The notes under the pieces are model-generated. The model ran no database searches. It was not told where the DNA came from and saw nothing but the letters and a program-made list of their open reading frames with translations. Position numbers and translations under genes: made by a program. Positions 35,157 through 48,400 of a stretch of DNA of 64,000 bases are shown piece after piece. Each line of letters starts with the position of its first letter. Position 1 is the first letter of the stretch. This DNA comes from Rana temporaria (Eukaryota > Chordata > Amphibia > Anura > Ranidae): the NCBI RefSeq assembly GCF_905171775.1, contig NC_053492.1, positions 182,688,778 through 182,752,777 on the forward strand, read 5' to 3'.

Positions 35157-35529
35157 TCTTATTTATTTACCAAGCCCACCGACAGGAATCAATTTCTTTT
35201 ATTTGATAGTTTTCATCCACCCCATGTATTCAAAACCATTGTACAGAGCCAACTCTGTGGGGTTAAACGCATTGTAAGTGACAAAGCCATGAAAGAAAAA
35301 AGGTTTGAAAAGATGTGTGAAAATTTTAGGGAGCGGGGACATCCTGAGAATATAATTTCATAGGAAAATATATCAGGAAGAGAAAAAGATATCTGTGGGG
35401 AGATACAAACAAGAGGTGAGGAGATTGCCCCTTTCCATTCAATTCCGCAGTTCTAGTAAAGACATCTTTAGAATCATTAAACTACATTGGCCCTTACTAA
35501 AACATGCTTACCCTCAGATAGAAGATTTA

Positions 35530-35912
35530 TTCTGATGGACCGTTTTCATCGGACCAAACCGATCATGTGTGGGCCCCATCGGTTATTTATCCATAGGTTA
35601 AAAAAAGCAATCTTGTTTCAAAATTAACCGATGGATACCTAACCTATAGAAAAAAAACAATCGTTTGTAGGCACGTCCATCGGTTAAAAATCCACGCATG
35701 CTCAGAATCAAGTCGAAGCATGCTTGGAAGCATTGAACTTCGTTTTTTTCAGCACGTCGTTGTGTTTTACGTCACCGCGTTCTGACACGATCGTTTTTTT
35801 TTACCGATGGTGTGTGGGCGCGACGGACCTTCAGTCAGCTTCATCGGTTAACCGATGAAAACGGTCCATCAGACCGTTTTCATCGGATGGACCGATCGTG
35901 TGTACAGGGCTT
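35530..35912. mobile_element. Harbinger-like MITE, left end lost
   Basis: Right end CCGATCGTGTGTACAGGGCT matches 29498-29914. The left end starts internally at GATGGACCGTTTTCATCGG. Located between RT and GIY-YIG parts of the PLE. Confidence 0.65.
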
Positions 35913-36713
35913 TACAGCAGATACCTTTAAAAGCGTACCGTAGGAACAAGACATTAAGAGATGCATTGGTACGGTCAGATTTTAGGGCAAACAAACATGA
36001 AATGAAAACGTCATTTTTGGGCAAGAAAAGGAAAGGTTGCTTTCCCTGCCTTAAATGCACACAATGAAATTTGATGATGAAAGGCGTCAATTACACACAT
36101 CCCAGTAATGGTCAGAAATTTGCGGTAAAAGGTTTCCACACGTTTCAGTCAACATATGTCATTTACATCCTAACTTGCCCATGCAAGTTGATCTGCGTGG
36201 GGGAAACCACACAAAAGATTAAAGACATTTAAGAATTGCCCAACATCACAGTACTATTAGGAATACACAACCTGGACTGTCATTAACAAAGCATTTCCTA
36301 GAACAGGGACATAAAGATTCAGATTTAAGATTTATGATTCTGTAAGAGAGATAAAAGAGAGGGGGGGGGGGGTAGAATTTTAAAACTGAAACAAAGAGAG
36401 GTATGGTGGATTCATATATTATAATCCTTTCATCCTAATGAATTGAACAGGGATTATGTTTTTATAAAAGATATGAGGATTGATTTTTATACCCTTTTGT
36501 AGGTGTGAACAGAGACACACAGGATAAGAGACATTGAATAATGCTTGGAGATGAGCGATGGAAAGAAATAATGTTTAAAGGAATCATGTATTAAGATGTG
36601 ATGAATTTTGATACTATGGAAATATATTTGTTAGGTTGACTAGTAAGTTTAGAGAGGAGATGAGTAGTAGAATCAATAAACTCTTTGCATTGGAGATCGT
36701 GTTCCGTAATTTT

Positions 36714-36714
<1 letters not shown>

Positions 36715-36748
<34 letters not shown>

Positions 36749-36762
36749 TTATATATATTTTT
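36715..36762. repeat. TA microsatellite
   Basis: Nearly pure (TA)n with TTTATATA interruptions. Confidence 0.9.
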
Positions 36763-36929
36763 AGCAAACACTCTAGGGAATAAATTGGTGGTTGTTGCAA
36801 CTTTTTATGTTACACGGTAACATAACATGTCATGCTTTAAAATTTCTCACACTTTTTAAATGGCGCCAAACTTTAGTACTTAAAAATCTCCATAGGCGAC
36901 GCTTTACATTTTTTTTTTTTAAAGGTTAC

Positions 36930-37627
36930 GGCCCGGATTCACAAAGCACCGCGTAAGTGTAAGTATGCGCCGTCGTATATCTATGCGCCGTGCCCATAAA
37001 CTGAGATACGCCTGAAAATAGGCTTCATCCGACCGATGTAACTTTCCTACGTCGGCGTATCGTGGGCACATATTTACGCTGGGTGCATTTGCCGCTCCCA
37101 TTGATTTTCTATGCACATATGCAAATGAGGGAGATACGCCGGTTCACAAACGTACTTGCGCCCGGCGCCTAATATACATGGTTTGCGTAAGTCGTACGTC
37201 CGGCGTAAAGTTATTCCCCATATAGGAGGCGCAACCCATGCAAAGGTATGGACCAGGGAACACAAGCCGTCATATCTTTTGTCGTTTAAGTTGTACGTGA
37301 ATATGACTAGGCGTAGGTTACGTTCACGTCGTGGGCAGTGATCCGGCGTATCTTAGGGAGTAGTTCCGACGTGATTCTGCGCATGCGCACTGGGATGCGG
37401 CCACGGGACGGCGAATGCACCATTCATTTTAAGTACTTCTATGGCGCTTTTCCCATCATTTGCATGGGGTCACGCCTCATTAGCATGGCTCACGCCCACT
37501 TCCACCTACGCTGGCTTACGCCGAGGAAACCCAGCGTATCTTTAGGAGCGAGTGGGACCAAGTGCTTTGTGAATCCAGTGCTTGCCTCTGTGCGCTGCGT
37601 CGGCGATGCGTATATTAGACCCGGGCC
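36930..37627. mobile_element. Palindromic CpG-rich MITE (family P), TSD TAC
   Basis: Begins GGCCCGGATTCACAAAGC and ends GACCCGGGCC, flanked by TAC (36927-36929, 37628-37630). Closest to the copy at 9036-9800, sharing GGTCACGCCTCATT and CACGCCCACTTCCAC. Confidence 0.82.
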
Positions 37628-37630
37628 TAC

Positions 37631-38442
37631 ATGTTTAGAGTTAGAGGAGGTCTAGTTCTAAAAGTATTGCTCTCGCTCTAACAATCACGGCATATGTAAC
37701 CTGTGTGTATCTGGCTCTGATACTAGCCAGTGCCTCACCAGCCACTGACCTCAGCGCACATCCCTGCTCCAGACCTTGGTACCTTTGTTACATTTTTAGG
37801 CTGCTACCCGTCTACATATAGTTTTACCCTTTGTTGTTGCTTTAAGTGATGTTGTTTTTAAGCAGATGTAACAAAAATAAATAAAAAAAAGCAGCTGGGG
37901 CAATCACAACATCATTACTCAGTCTCTGAAACAAAAAGATAAAAATAAACATTGTTATTTTGTATCTTTTGTTTATTTAACTACAAATCAAAGGAATGAA
38001 CTTCAATCTGCAGATGAAGTCAGTTTCAAAGTAACCTGTCAAGTAAAAAAAAAAGGTTTTGTTTTTTTATTAAATGTTCCTCTGTTTAATCCCTTATTAA
38101 CCCTTAATTTACTTGAATCAGCCTAAATTAACTCCTTGTTCTCTTTCTCCATTAATTAATATTTCCCTGCTGTTTTTTTTTTTGTTCTCTTCTATTTTAT
38201 AAGCTATTGATAATTAAAACTTTTTCTGTTTGCCTTGTTTGTTAATATTTTTAGACACCTTTTAACATATATTTACACATTTCACATTGAAAAACGCAAT
38301 AAAAAAAAGGCATTTAATTTGTAAATAACTTTTCAATGCTTTGTACCATTGCTGACAGCTGAAGTCTAAACAAAACAGTAGTGGCAGGTATCAGTAACTG
38401 GTATCGGCGAATACTAAAAAGAAAATTGTTGGTGCATCCCTA
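37631..38442. mobile_element. hAT right end and adjoining AT-rich sequence
   Basis: GTATCGGCGAATACTAAAAA followed by TTGTTGGTGCATCCCTA at 38426-38442 is a hAT terminus (inverse TAGGGATGCACCAACAA). I did not find its left end; the AT-rich 37700-38390 could be its interior. A related terminus, TAGGGTTGCACCGATACC, lies at 52508. Confidence 0.5.
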
Positions 38443-39024
38443 GAGGTAAGTTTAACCCTTTGGGGTCCAGAGTCCCTGTAATCAAGGGTGGAGGTTCTTT
38501 CACACCAAAATATATCTATGAACCTCCAAAATAGGCAATTATTAATGGAGGGAGATTAATGGAAGTCAATCCTCTCCTTTATGCCCAACTGTCCCGAAAC
38601 CTCTCACACTGCACGGATGAGAACCCCTGACTACACTGACTGCACCAACCATTTCCCTTAAAGGGACCATAACCCCAATATGGGCAAAACATAACACCCA
38701 TCTAGAACCCATCTATGGCTTCCTGTACAATACATATACTTTAAGATCTTCTATCAGGGACAATGTGATCAATGACTCATCACTGGTCATAAGACCTGTA
38801 CTGGAGGGATGTGGATCTTTTTTTACCTATAGCAATAAGGCTGAGTGATAAAATAAAGATATACTACTGTAAGTTTCTGTAAAAAAAAGGAAATTCCCTT
38901 CTTTGGTGGGGCACGTTTTTCCACTTTATTTCTGCAGCCCTCAAGGCTCTTGCAGACATGGCTCTGTGTTTCCCCATTGCCCATAGCATTGATTTTCAAT
39001 ATCTCATGTAATATGTGTCTAATC
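38443..39024. other. No gene recognised
   Basis: Ordinary intergenic sequence; nothing with coding character seen. Confidence 0.35.
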
Positions 39025-39400
39025 TATGACTGAAACATGCCTACAATCTCTAGCCATTTCTTGTATCTTGCTTGCAGTCTCTGACCATCTTTTGTATCAT
39101 GTCTGCAGTCACTGAATATTTCCTGTACCATGTCGACAGTTTCAAACCATGTCTTGTATCATGTCTGTACCCTTTGATTATTTCCTGTACCATGTGCCCA
39201 GTCTCTGACCATCTCCTGTACTATGTCTGCAGTGTTTGACCATCTCCTTTACAATGTCCACAGTTTCTGATCATCTCTTGTATTCTATCAACAGAGTCTG
39301 ACCATCTCTTGTTTTTTTTATTCACAGTCTCTGATCATCTCTTGTATAATGCCTATAGTTTTGACTATATCCTGTTATGTATCTACTATCTCTGACACTG
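39025..39400. repeat. Degenerate minisatellite, about 31 bp x 11-12
   Basis: Unit TCTGACCATCTCTTGTA(T/C)CATGTCTGCAG with heavy divergence, repeated from about 39025 to 39400 (for example at 39072, 39196, 39234, 39265, 39299). Confidence 0.75.
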
Positions 39401-39958
39401 AATATTCACTGAATTTTATGTGTGGCCCTTTCCATTGACTTCCACTAGCTGGAAACCAGACCTGACTTGAAGCCCTCCACAAGAAAGTTGGCAGCCACTG
39501 TCCTAGACCATGCTGATCTCTAGAACTCACTAAAGCAATTAAGAGTGCTAGGAGATATCTTTAACTGAGAGGGGAAGAAAAGCAGATGCATCTTCTTGTC
39601 TACAAACCCACTAAAGTGGTTGTAAACCTCCAGCATGAAATATAAAGAAAGCATATCCCTTTATAGGTTGTACTTGTTTCAATTTAGGGCACTAAGTGTA
39701 ATTTATGTCTTCTGCCTATTCCTCTGCTATCAGCTTGAGTCACTTCTGACAGGCTTTCCTGACACCAAGATATAAAAAGGTAACTGGGGTGGGAGCTCCA
39801 GCACACAGCCTGCAAATGACAGCTTTAGCTTTGTTCCTGCCTGCTGTGTGAAGTGGGGGCTGTCCCTTCCCTTCAATCAGTGCTCAGAACTCTCTTCACT
39901 GAACTCTGGGGAGTATAACTTCAGCTCCCCACCCCCTGGAGATCAGCTTTAAGTGTAA
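39401..39958. other. Intergenic; contains the second copy of the 8478-8660 repeat
   Basis: 39630-39790 matches 8478-8660 in the same orientation. No gene recognised. Confidence 0.5.
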
Positions 39959-40137
39959 GGCCTGGTTCACAAGGGGCGTATGAATTCGCACCCTGAGTGC
40001 GTTTGGGGCCATGCACCCCCACCCACACAGGTGTCACTTTGGGAGCAGCTGCTGTGTCTATAACAGCAATAGGATTAGCTGCACAGGGACGGCCCTCACA
40101 CGTGGTATGGATTCATACACCCTGTGTGAACAATGCC
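39959..40137. mobile_element. Short Harbinger-like MITE
   Basis: Ends GGCCTGGTTCACAAGG and CCTGTGTGAACAATGCC are inverted; flanks TAA and TTA. Confidence 0.65.
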
Positions 40138-40140
40138 TTA

Positions 40141-41419
40141 GTCCAGTCCAATTTATTTATTTTGTGTTGGCGAGTAGGGAAGAATTAGAACTCCCCTCAT
40201 ATTTTTACTGCTAACTGGGATTCCCTAACTTCTGGTCATGAAAACAGCTTTACCAGACAGGAAGTGCAGAAAATCTGCAAAAGGGAAACTGACAGTAATA
40301 AAAAGCTGGTAAGGGGTTCTAGGTTCCCCTATTCCCCTACTGGTGAAATAATTTTCATGTTGACAATATATAGTAGCCCCTAGCAATGAGGTGTTTAGTC
40401 AGTTTTCATGCCAAGGGGTTATGGTGAAGAATTATGGTAAGAAAGGTTTGAAACAAATTCCTTTGTTCAGACTGACACTCAACAGCCAAACAGGACCTTG
40501 TCATTGAACTTACATTTTGCATCACAATTAAGTTGTAGGTGGCCTTAATGCTGTGGTTGCAGGTTGGGTCCATCAAGGCCAGATGACCAGTACAGCACTT
40601 TGGAAGGCAGCGTTGCCACCAGTTCTATCTCCAGCCATAAAGCAAACTAAACCCACATTTACATGCGGATAATCTTCAATGAACTCGATATCAAGACATT
40701 TACTCATTTTGTGCTTTTTACTGAACAATTGGACAGGTTTCAAGATAATCAGCATGGTAAAATCTGTAACATGAACATTTTAATCTTACAGTATGTTTAG
40801 TTTATCACTGTCAGGTGTATTTGGAGGAGTGCTGCTGTGCATAATAATATAATGCATACTAATGCAGGCTATACATGGGTTGAATTTCAAACGACGTGTT
40901 GATCAAAAAATTTGCACGTTTTGTAATCTGATAGTGCCACCATTGATTTTAAAAAAACAGTCACCCAGTCTTTCAATTTCACCTCATGTTAATTTGGAAA
41001 AGAAAATTTGTGACCGGGAAATCTTCTTTTCTTTCCAGGTCACAGCTCATGAGCATTCATTTTTCGTTTCAATTCCTCGTATGATTCTCCCATCATTGAT
41101 TCGAAATTTGTTTGTTTTTCGAAAAATTTCCATCATGCCCGATCACTCAAATTTGATGGCTGGATGAAAATCGGCCTTTGCTGAGGCCCCACTAATGGGC
41201 AAAAATCTAACAATTATTCAAAGCTGCGATTTTCAAATGAAAAATCTTTCAGAATTCCACAAGGGTATGGCCGATAAAACTGTACTCTTCCATCTCACAC
41301 TGCACACCTGAAGCCTATCCGTTGGTCCTGAAGGGAATCATGTCTCTTTATACATTGCTTCTCTTGCTTACAAATTAGTTCAGCCTGATCAGTAACCAGA
41401 GAAATTGCTTGATAAATGA
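40141..41419. other. No gene recognised
   Basis: AT-rich intergenic sequence. Open frames at 40862-41167 and 40573-40755 have no recognisable domain. Confidence 0.35.
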
Positions 41420-42020
41420 AAAGGAATGCAGCGCTCTCACCAGGGGAGTCTCCTTAGTATAGAAGTAGAGTCCACAATAGGGTGCTCAGGCTGTTGTGCT
41501 CTCCGGAAAACACTTAGCAACAGTCAAAATAGGAAAAGCCTGCAACTCAATGTCCATATCCAACTGTAAACGTTTATTGGTACATGTAAAAAGATACAAG
41601 GGCTGGCGTGTTTCGGCAAACCACCTTGGTCACAGCACTAACCAGAGAACCAGAGAAACCAGAGAAATTGCTTGCTCTTCCAGGGAAGAAGCTCACAAGG
41701 GGTCTTTTAAATAGCACTGACCCTGCCCACTCCCCCAGGAAAGGAAAATTGTACCCGAGTGCAACGGCGCTCCCTGGAAGTGACCATCATGCGGGCCTTT
41801 TCACCGCTTACATAGTATTGATGAGTGGTACCTTGTTTTTGCTTGTTCCTGATTGGTGGATGTCTATTTAAATATTTTGCACAATTGCTATATATTTATC
41901 ACATGCCTAAAAAAAGCTGTCCTGTGGGGCTCTGAAATGTTGCACTCTCTTGTTTGTGATGTAATCATACTTCAATAAAAAGTTTGGACTCTTGGACACT
42001 TGGCTTGAAGTGGTGTGCTG
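41420..42020. repeat. Retroelement terminal-type repeat
   Basis: Contains GGCGTGTTTCGGCAAACC and, 300 bp on, GGGGCTCTGAAATGTTGCAC followed by CTTCAATAAAAAGTTTGGAC, a polyadenylation-like end. Similar in layout to the Penelope-associated ends at 34.0-34.2 kb; family not certain. Confidence 0.35.
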
Positions 42021-42837
42021 GAAAATATCTACACTGTGCCTTACATAGCCCTGCCCCACCCAAAAAAGCTCTTATTGTGGCAACGCTCCCTGGAAGAGAC
42101 AGTCATGTTGGCCTTTTTACCGCCTAAATAATAGAGTTGTCCTTCCTGCTCTCCATACAGGACTCTCTGACTCATATGGTACATATATCTGGTATATCTG
42201 GTACATATATCTCCTCATGTAGAGCCTGGTTGTCATAAACCCCTGTACAGGACTACCCATAAACTGAAGCTAACTTTCCCAAGGGAAAAAAGCAGTTAGA
42301 ACAAGAACATATAGTGGTGCCTGCAGAAACACTGTGTCACGATCAGTGTTCAGGCTCAGAGACCAGTAACTATAGCAGTAGAGGGACTCCCACCGATCTG
42401 CAGGATTGGTATACAATAGGGATGAGCCGAACATACCCGGGTTCGGTTCGCACCAGAACGTTCGAACAGACTGCGGGTTCGCGCGAACATTTAGAACCCC
42501 ATTGAAGTCTATGGGACTCGAACGTTCGAATTAAAAAACGCTAATTTTAAAGACCAATATTCAATTTAATGTTGGAAAACGTTGAAAGTGAAAGTGAAAA
42601 AAAAAAAATGAAAAATTCCTTTAAATATCACACCTGCTGTGTGTCTATAGTAGTGGCACGTGTTTAGAAATGTCCATGCACAACATGATATTATTATAAA
42701 ATTGTCTGAACGCATCGGTCAGACGGCCACCTTCTCCACCGCTCCTTCTCTGACTCGCCGAAGCCTCAGCAAGACGTTGTCCAGGGCCAGGTTTTGGTAA
42801 TCCCCCCCGATTCTGGGAACGCATTGCACAGACCCTT

Positions 42838-44884
42838 CTACAAGGCCTCCCGCAGAAGTTTCATCTTCTGCTTCCTCTGCGATGGCAACATAAGGTCCGC
42901 TACCTTACTCTTGTAACGTGGATCAAGGAGAGTTCCCAGCCAGTAATGATCCCTCTCCTTGATAGCACGTACACAAGGATCCTTACGCAGGCTTTGCAGG
43001 ATCAGGGAGGCCATGCAGCGTAGGTTTGCAGAGGCATTCGGGGCACAGTCCTCTGGGTCACTGAGGACGACAGGATCCGCAGCCACCTCATCCCAGCCAC
43101 GTAAAAGTCCACGTGTTCCTTGGGACTGTAAATGATCCCTTGAAGACTGCTGCTGTTGATGCTGAGTGCTAGGCTCCACCTCCATGCTGCTGATACAATC
43201 ATCCTCCTCCTCCTCTTCCTGTGTGCTAGGTGGGCAAGCAGGAACAGTGTCTGGATAAAGGGGGCCTTGAGAGGTAAGAAAGTCCTCCTCTTCCTCCCTC
43301 TGTTCTGCCTCAAGGGCCCTGTCCATTATTCCACATAGGGTGTGCTCCAACATGTGAATAAGCGGGACAGTCTCACTGATGCATGCACTGTCACTGCTCA
43401 CCATACTCGTGGCCTCCTCAAATGGTGGCAGGACAGTGCATGCATCCCTGATCAAGGCCCACTGGCGTGGTGAAAAAAAAACAAGCTCCCCTGACCCAGT
43501 TCTGCTGCCATATTGGCACAGGTACTCATTGATGGCCCTCTGCTGCGTGTGCAGCCGCTGCAGCATGGCCAACATAGAGTTCCATCTGGTGGGCATGTCA
43601 CAGATTAGGCGGTTCTTGGGCAGGTTGTATTCCCTCTGGAGGTCTGTCAGCCGAGCAGTGGCATTATATGACCTTCGGAAATGCACACAGACTTTACTGA
43701 CCTGCTTCAGGACATCCTGTAAGCCCGGGAACCTGCCCAAGAACCGCTGCACCACCAAATTGAGAACATGCGCAAAACAGCCTCTGAGACTGCCCCTGCA
43801 GAGCTGAAAGAACCTCTTCCTCAGTGTGGCTCCTGTCTCCCAAGCACACCAGCTCTAGCACCGCATGGCATCTCTTGGCCTGCATTCCTGCGTAGCCCCT
43901 CGTACGCCTACGGAGCACGGCTGGTTCTGAGGAAACATCACCACAGGAAGAGGCCACGGAGGAAAAAGAAGAGGAGGGGGTGGAGGAGAGAGGTGTGTCA
44001 CAAGCAGTAGTAGTGTTTTGGAGGCGTGGTGGTGGAACAACCTCCAAAACTACTGTACCTTGCCCTGCGTCCTTCCCAGCTGCCAGCAGAGTCACCCAAT
44101 GGGCCGTAAAAGACAGGTAACGTCCCTGTCCATGCCTGCTGGACCATGAGTCAGCGGTAAGATGCACCTTACCACTGACCGCCCTGTCCAGCGAGGCATG
44201 GACATTGCCTTCCACATGCCGGTAGAGAGCCAGAATCGCCTTCCGTGAGAAAAAGTGGCGTTTGGGTACTTGCCACTGAGGTACTGCACATTCCACAAAC
44301 TCACGGAAGGGGGCAGAATCTACCAACTGAAAAGGTAGCAGTTGAAGTGCTAGCAATTTTGCTAAGCTAGCATTCAACCGCTGGGCATGAGGATGGCTGG
44401 GAGTGCACTTCTTTCGGCGCTGCAGCAGCTGGGGCAGGGAAATTTGTCTGGTACTATCAGTAGATTGCCCGCATGTACTACCACTACTAGGTTGTGACAC
44501 ACCTATTTCTACAACTTCAGTGCAGGCTTCAGAGAGGACTGGGGGTCTAGTGGGGTTGGAGGTCACAGAAGGGCAAGGGGAGGTCCGCTTTGGTGTGGGT
44601 CTTTCTGGAATGCTTGCCAACGAGCTGCATGGCAGGTCGACATATGTCTGGACAAGCATGTGGTGCCCAAGCGGGTGATGTTTTGGCCACGCGAGATACG
44701 CTTGAGACATATGTTGCAAACAGCAAAGGTACGATCTGATGGACATGTTTCAAAAAAGGCCCACACCAAAGAACTTTTGCTGTACCGTTGAGACACAGCA
44801 GTGCCACGTAATGCAGTTGGTGTGCTGCCCTTAAGCTGACCCCTGGAGGGCATCCTGCCTCTTTGGAGATGTGCCTGTGCCTCC

Positions 44885-44915
<31 letters not shown>

Positions 44916-45495
44916 TCCTATCAGGCACCCAGGTAGAGTCAGTGACCTTATCATCCCCTCCCTCCTCATCATCACTGTCGACAACCTGGCAGTATGCTCC
45001 AGCTGGGGGAACATCACTCCCAGATTGTTGTCCCTCTCGGCCACCCCCTCTCCCTGGGCTCACATCAATGCCTTCCTCTATCTGTGTTCCGTCATCGGAG
45101 TCTTCAAAATGCTGCGCATCTTCATGCAGCATGTACCCAACACTGTGTTGAAACAGTTCGGGGGACTCCTCAGGAGGACATGGTGGGACTATGGAAGGAT
45201 TGTGTGAAGCCATTGTGCAGAGGGAAGAGGACGCCTTGGCAGCTGCTTTGCCAGACAAACTATGATCAGTCTGTGTGAGAGAGGATGAGGAGGATGAGGA
45301 CAGCTTGGTCATCCACTCCACTAATTTCTCTGCATGTTGAGGCTCAACGCGGCCAGCTCCCGAAAAGAAGGACGACCGGCCACAGCCACGGCCACGTGCT
45401 GAAGAGGATGCACCACATCCACCACCAGCGTTACCTCTAGATGCAGAGCCTGTTTGCCCTCGTGACTCTCTGACTCTCTTTGTCCTTCCAGACAT
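42838..45495 (-). pseudogene. hAT (BED-type) transposase, N-terminal and core part, two frameshifts
   Basis: Start ATG at 45495-45493 (MSGRTKRVRES), six bases from the minisatellite edge. An acidic low-complexity run of Glu precedes the BED finger (VWAFFETCPS, CNICLKRISR, LSRHMSTCH; a C-x2-C ... H-x4-H zinc site) at about 44760-44600. The reading then moves to a second frame (44746-43694) containing KVHLTADSWSSRHGQG (first catalytic Asp) and to a third (43758-42838) containing CDMPTRWNSM and LGTLLDPRYKSKV. It stops at 42838, before the dimerisation domain. Two frameshifts and the missing C-terminus argue against activity, unless sequence errors explain the shifts. Confidence 0.85.
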
Positions 45496-45499
45496 ATTT

Positions 45500-48400
45500 A
45501 TGCGTTCAGGTGCTATGTAACAGCACACGCTTAGTGACACCAACTGCGTTCAGGTGGTATGTAACAGCACACACGCAGCGAAAACAACTGCGTTCAGGTA
45601 GTGTGTAACAGCACACGCACAGTGACACGAACTGCGTTCAGGTGCTATGTAACAGCACACACGCAGTGACACCAACTGCGTTTAGGTGGTATTAAACTGC
45701 ACACGCGCAGTAAGAGCGACTGCGTTCAGGTGCTATGTAACAGCACACACGCAGTCACACCAACTGCGTTTAGGTGGTATTAAAATGCACACGCGCAGTA
45801 AGAGCGACTGCGTTCAGGTGCTATGTAACAGCACACACGCAGTGACACCAACTGCGTTTAGGTGGTATTAAACTGCACACGCGCAGTAAGAGCGACTGCG
45901 TTCAGGTGCTATGTAACAGCACACACGCAGTCACACCAACTGCGTTTAGGTGGTATTAAACTGCACACGCGCAGTAAAAGCGACTGCGTTCAGGTGCTAT
46001 GTAACAGCACACACGCAGTGACACCAACTGCGTTTAGGTGGTATTAAACTGCACACGCGCAGTAAGAGCGACTGCGTTCAGGTGCTATGTAACAGCACAC
46101 ACGCAGTGACACCAACTGCGTTTAGGTGGTATTAAACTGCACACGCGCAGTAAGAGCGACTGCGTTCAGGTGCTATGTAACAGCACACACGCAGTGACAC
46201 CAACTGCGTTTAGGTGGTATTAAACTGCACGCGTGCAGTAAGAGCGACTGCGTTCAGGTGCTATGTAACAGCACACACGCAGTCACACCAACTGCGTTTA
46301 GGTGGTATTAAAATGCACACGCGCCGTAAGAGCGACTGCGTTTAGGTGCTATGTAACAGCACACACGCAGTGACACCAACTGCGTTTAGGTGGTATTAAA
46401 CTGCACACGTGCAGTAAGAGCGACTGCGTTCAGGTGCTATGTAACAGCACACACGCAGTCACACCAACTGCGTTTAGGTGGTATTAAACTGCACACGCGC
46501 AGTAAGAGCGACTGCGTTCAGGTGCTATGTAACAGCACACACGCAGTGACACCAACTGCGTTTAGGTGGTATTAAACTGCACACGCGCAGTAAGAGCGAC
46601 TGCGTTCAGGTGCTATGTAACAGCACACACGCAGTGACACCAACGGCGTTTAGGTGGTATTAAACTGCACACTGCAGTAAGAGCGACTGCGTTCAGGTGC
46701 TATGTAACAGCACACACGCAGTCACACCAACTGCGTTTAGGTGGTATTAAACTGCACACGCGCAGTAAGAGCGACTGCGTTCAGGTGCTATGTAACAGCA
46801 CACACGCAGTGACACCAACTGCGTTTAGGTGGTATTAAACTGCACACGTGCAGTAAGAGCGACTGCGTTCAGGTGCTATGTAACAGCACACACGCAGTCA
46901 CACCAACTGCGTTTAGGTGGTATTAAACTGCACACGCGCAGTAAGAGCGACTGCGTTCAGGTGCTATGTAACAGCACACACGCAGTGACACCAACTGCGT
47001 TTAGGTGGTATTAAACTGCACACGCGCAGTAAGAGCGACTGCGTTCAGGTGCTATGTAACAGCACACACGCAGTGACACCAACGGCGTTTAGGTGGTATT
47101 AAACTGCACGCGCGCAGTAAGAGCGACTGCGTTCAGGTGCTATGTAACAGCACACACGCAGTCACACCAACTGCGTTTAGGTGGTATTAAAATGCACACG
47201 CGCCGTAAGAGCGACTGCGTTCAGGTGCTATGTAACAGCACACACGCAGTCACACCAACTGCGTTTAGGTGGTATTAAACTGCACACGCGCAGTAAGAGC
47301 GACTGCGTTCAGGTGCTATGTAACAGCACACACGCAGTCACACCAACTGCGTTTAGGGGGTATTAAACTGCACACGCGCAGTAAGAGCGACTGCGTTCAG
47401 GTGCTATGTAACAGCACACACGCAGTGACACCAACTGCGTTTAGGTGGTATTAAACTGCACACGCGCAGTAAGAGCGACTGCGTTCAGGTGCTATGTAAC
47501 AGCACACACGCAGTGACACCAACTGCGTTTAGGTGGTATTAAACTGCACACGCGCAGTAAGAGCGACTGCGTTCAGGTGCTATGTAACAGCACACACGCA
47601 GTCACATCAACTGCGTTTAGGTGGTATTAAACTGCACACGCGCAGTAAGAGCGACTGCGTTCAGGTGCTATGTAACAGCACACACGCAGTGACACCAACT
47701 GCGTTTAGGTGGTATTAAACTGCACACGCGCAGTAAGAGCGACTGCGTTCAGGTGCTATGTAACAGCACACACGCAGTGACACCAACTGCGTTTAGGTGG
47801 TATTAAACTGCACACGCGCAGTAAGAGCGACTGCGTTCAGGTGCTATGTAACAGCACAGACGCAGTCACACCAACTGCGTTTAGGTGGCATTAAACTGCA
47901 CATGCGCAGTAAGAGCGACTGCGTTCAGGTGCTATGTAACAGCACACACGCAGTGACACCAACTGCGTTTAGGTGGTATTAAACTCCACACGCGCAGTAA
48001 GAGCGACTGCGTTCAGGTGCTATGTAACAGCACACACGCAGTGACACCAACTGCGTTTAGGTGGTATTAAACTGCACACGCGCAGTAAGAGCGACTGCGT
48101 TCAGGTGCTATGTAACAGCACACACGCAGTCACACCAACTGCGTTTAGGTGGTATTAAACTGCACACGCGCCGTAAGAGCGACTGCGTTCAGGTGCTATG
48201 TAACAGCACACACGCAGTCACACCAACTGCGTTTAGGTGGTATTAAACTGCACACGCGCAGTAAGAGCGACTGTGTTCAGGTGCTATGTAACAGCACACA
48301 CGCAGTCACACCAACTGCGTTTAGGTGGTATTAAACTGCACACGCGCAGTAAGAGCGACTGCGTTCAGGTGCTATGTAACAGCACACACGCAGTGACACC

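Larger units (their letters stand above)
29937..36430 (+). mobile_element. Degenerate Penelope-like retroelement (PLE) with insertions
   Basis: Plus-strand fragments in order: an N-terminal helical region at 29990-30394; a middle region at 30508-30950 (HKPCLYGVPVE, VRKLLESILKP); an RT fragment from 34255 (KNIHKD, PPGSPIVSGRDSI, AQLLDKIL); a DVNSLYTSIP motif at about 34515; RT palm with FIDD at 34803; a Cys-rich GCFPCLKC at about 36030; and a GIY-YIG-like stretch at 36150-36220 (YVIYILTCPC ... LICVGETTQ). RT plus C-terminal GIY-YIG is diagnostic of PLEs. Stops and frameshifts are frequent. Inserted in it: a MITE at 30955-31303, the 31361-34305 inverted repeat, and a MITE at 35530-35912. Confidence 0.8.
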
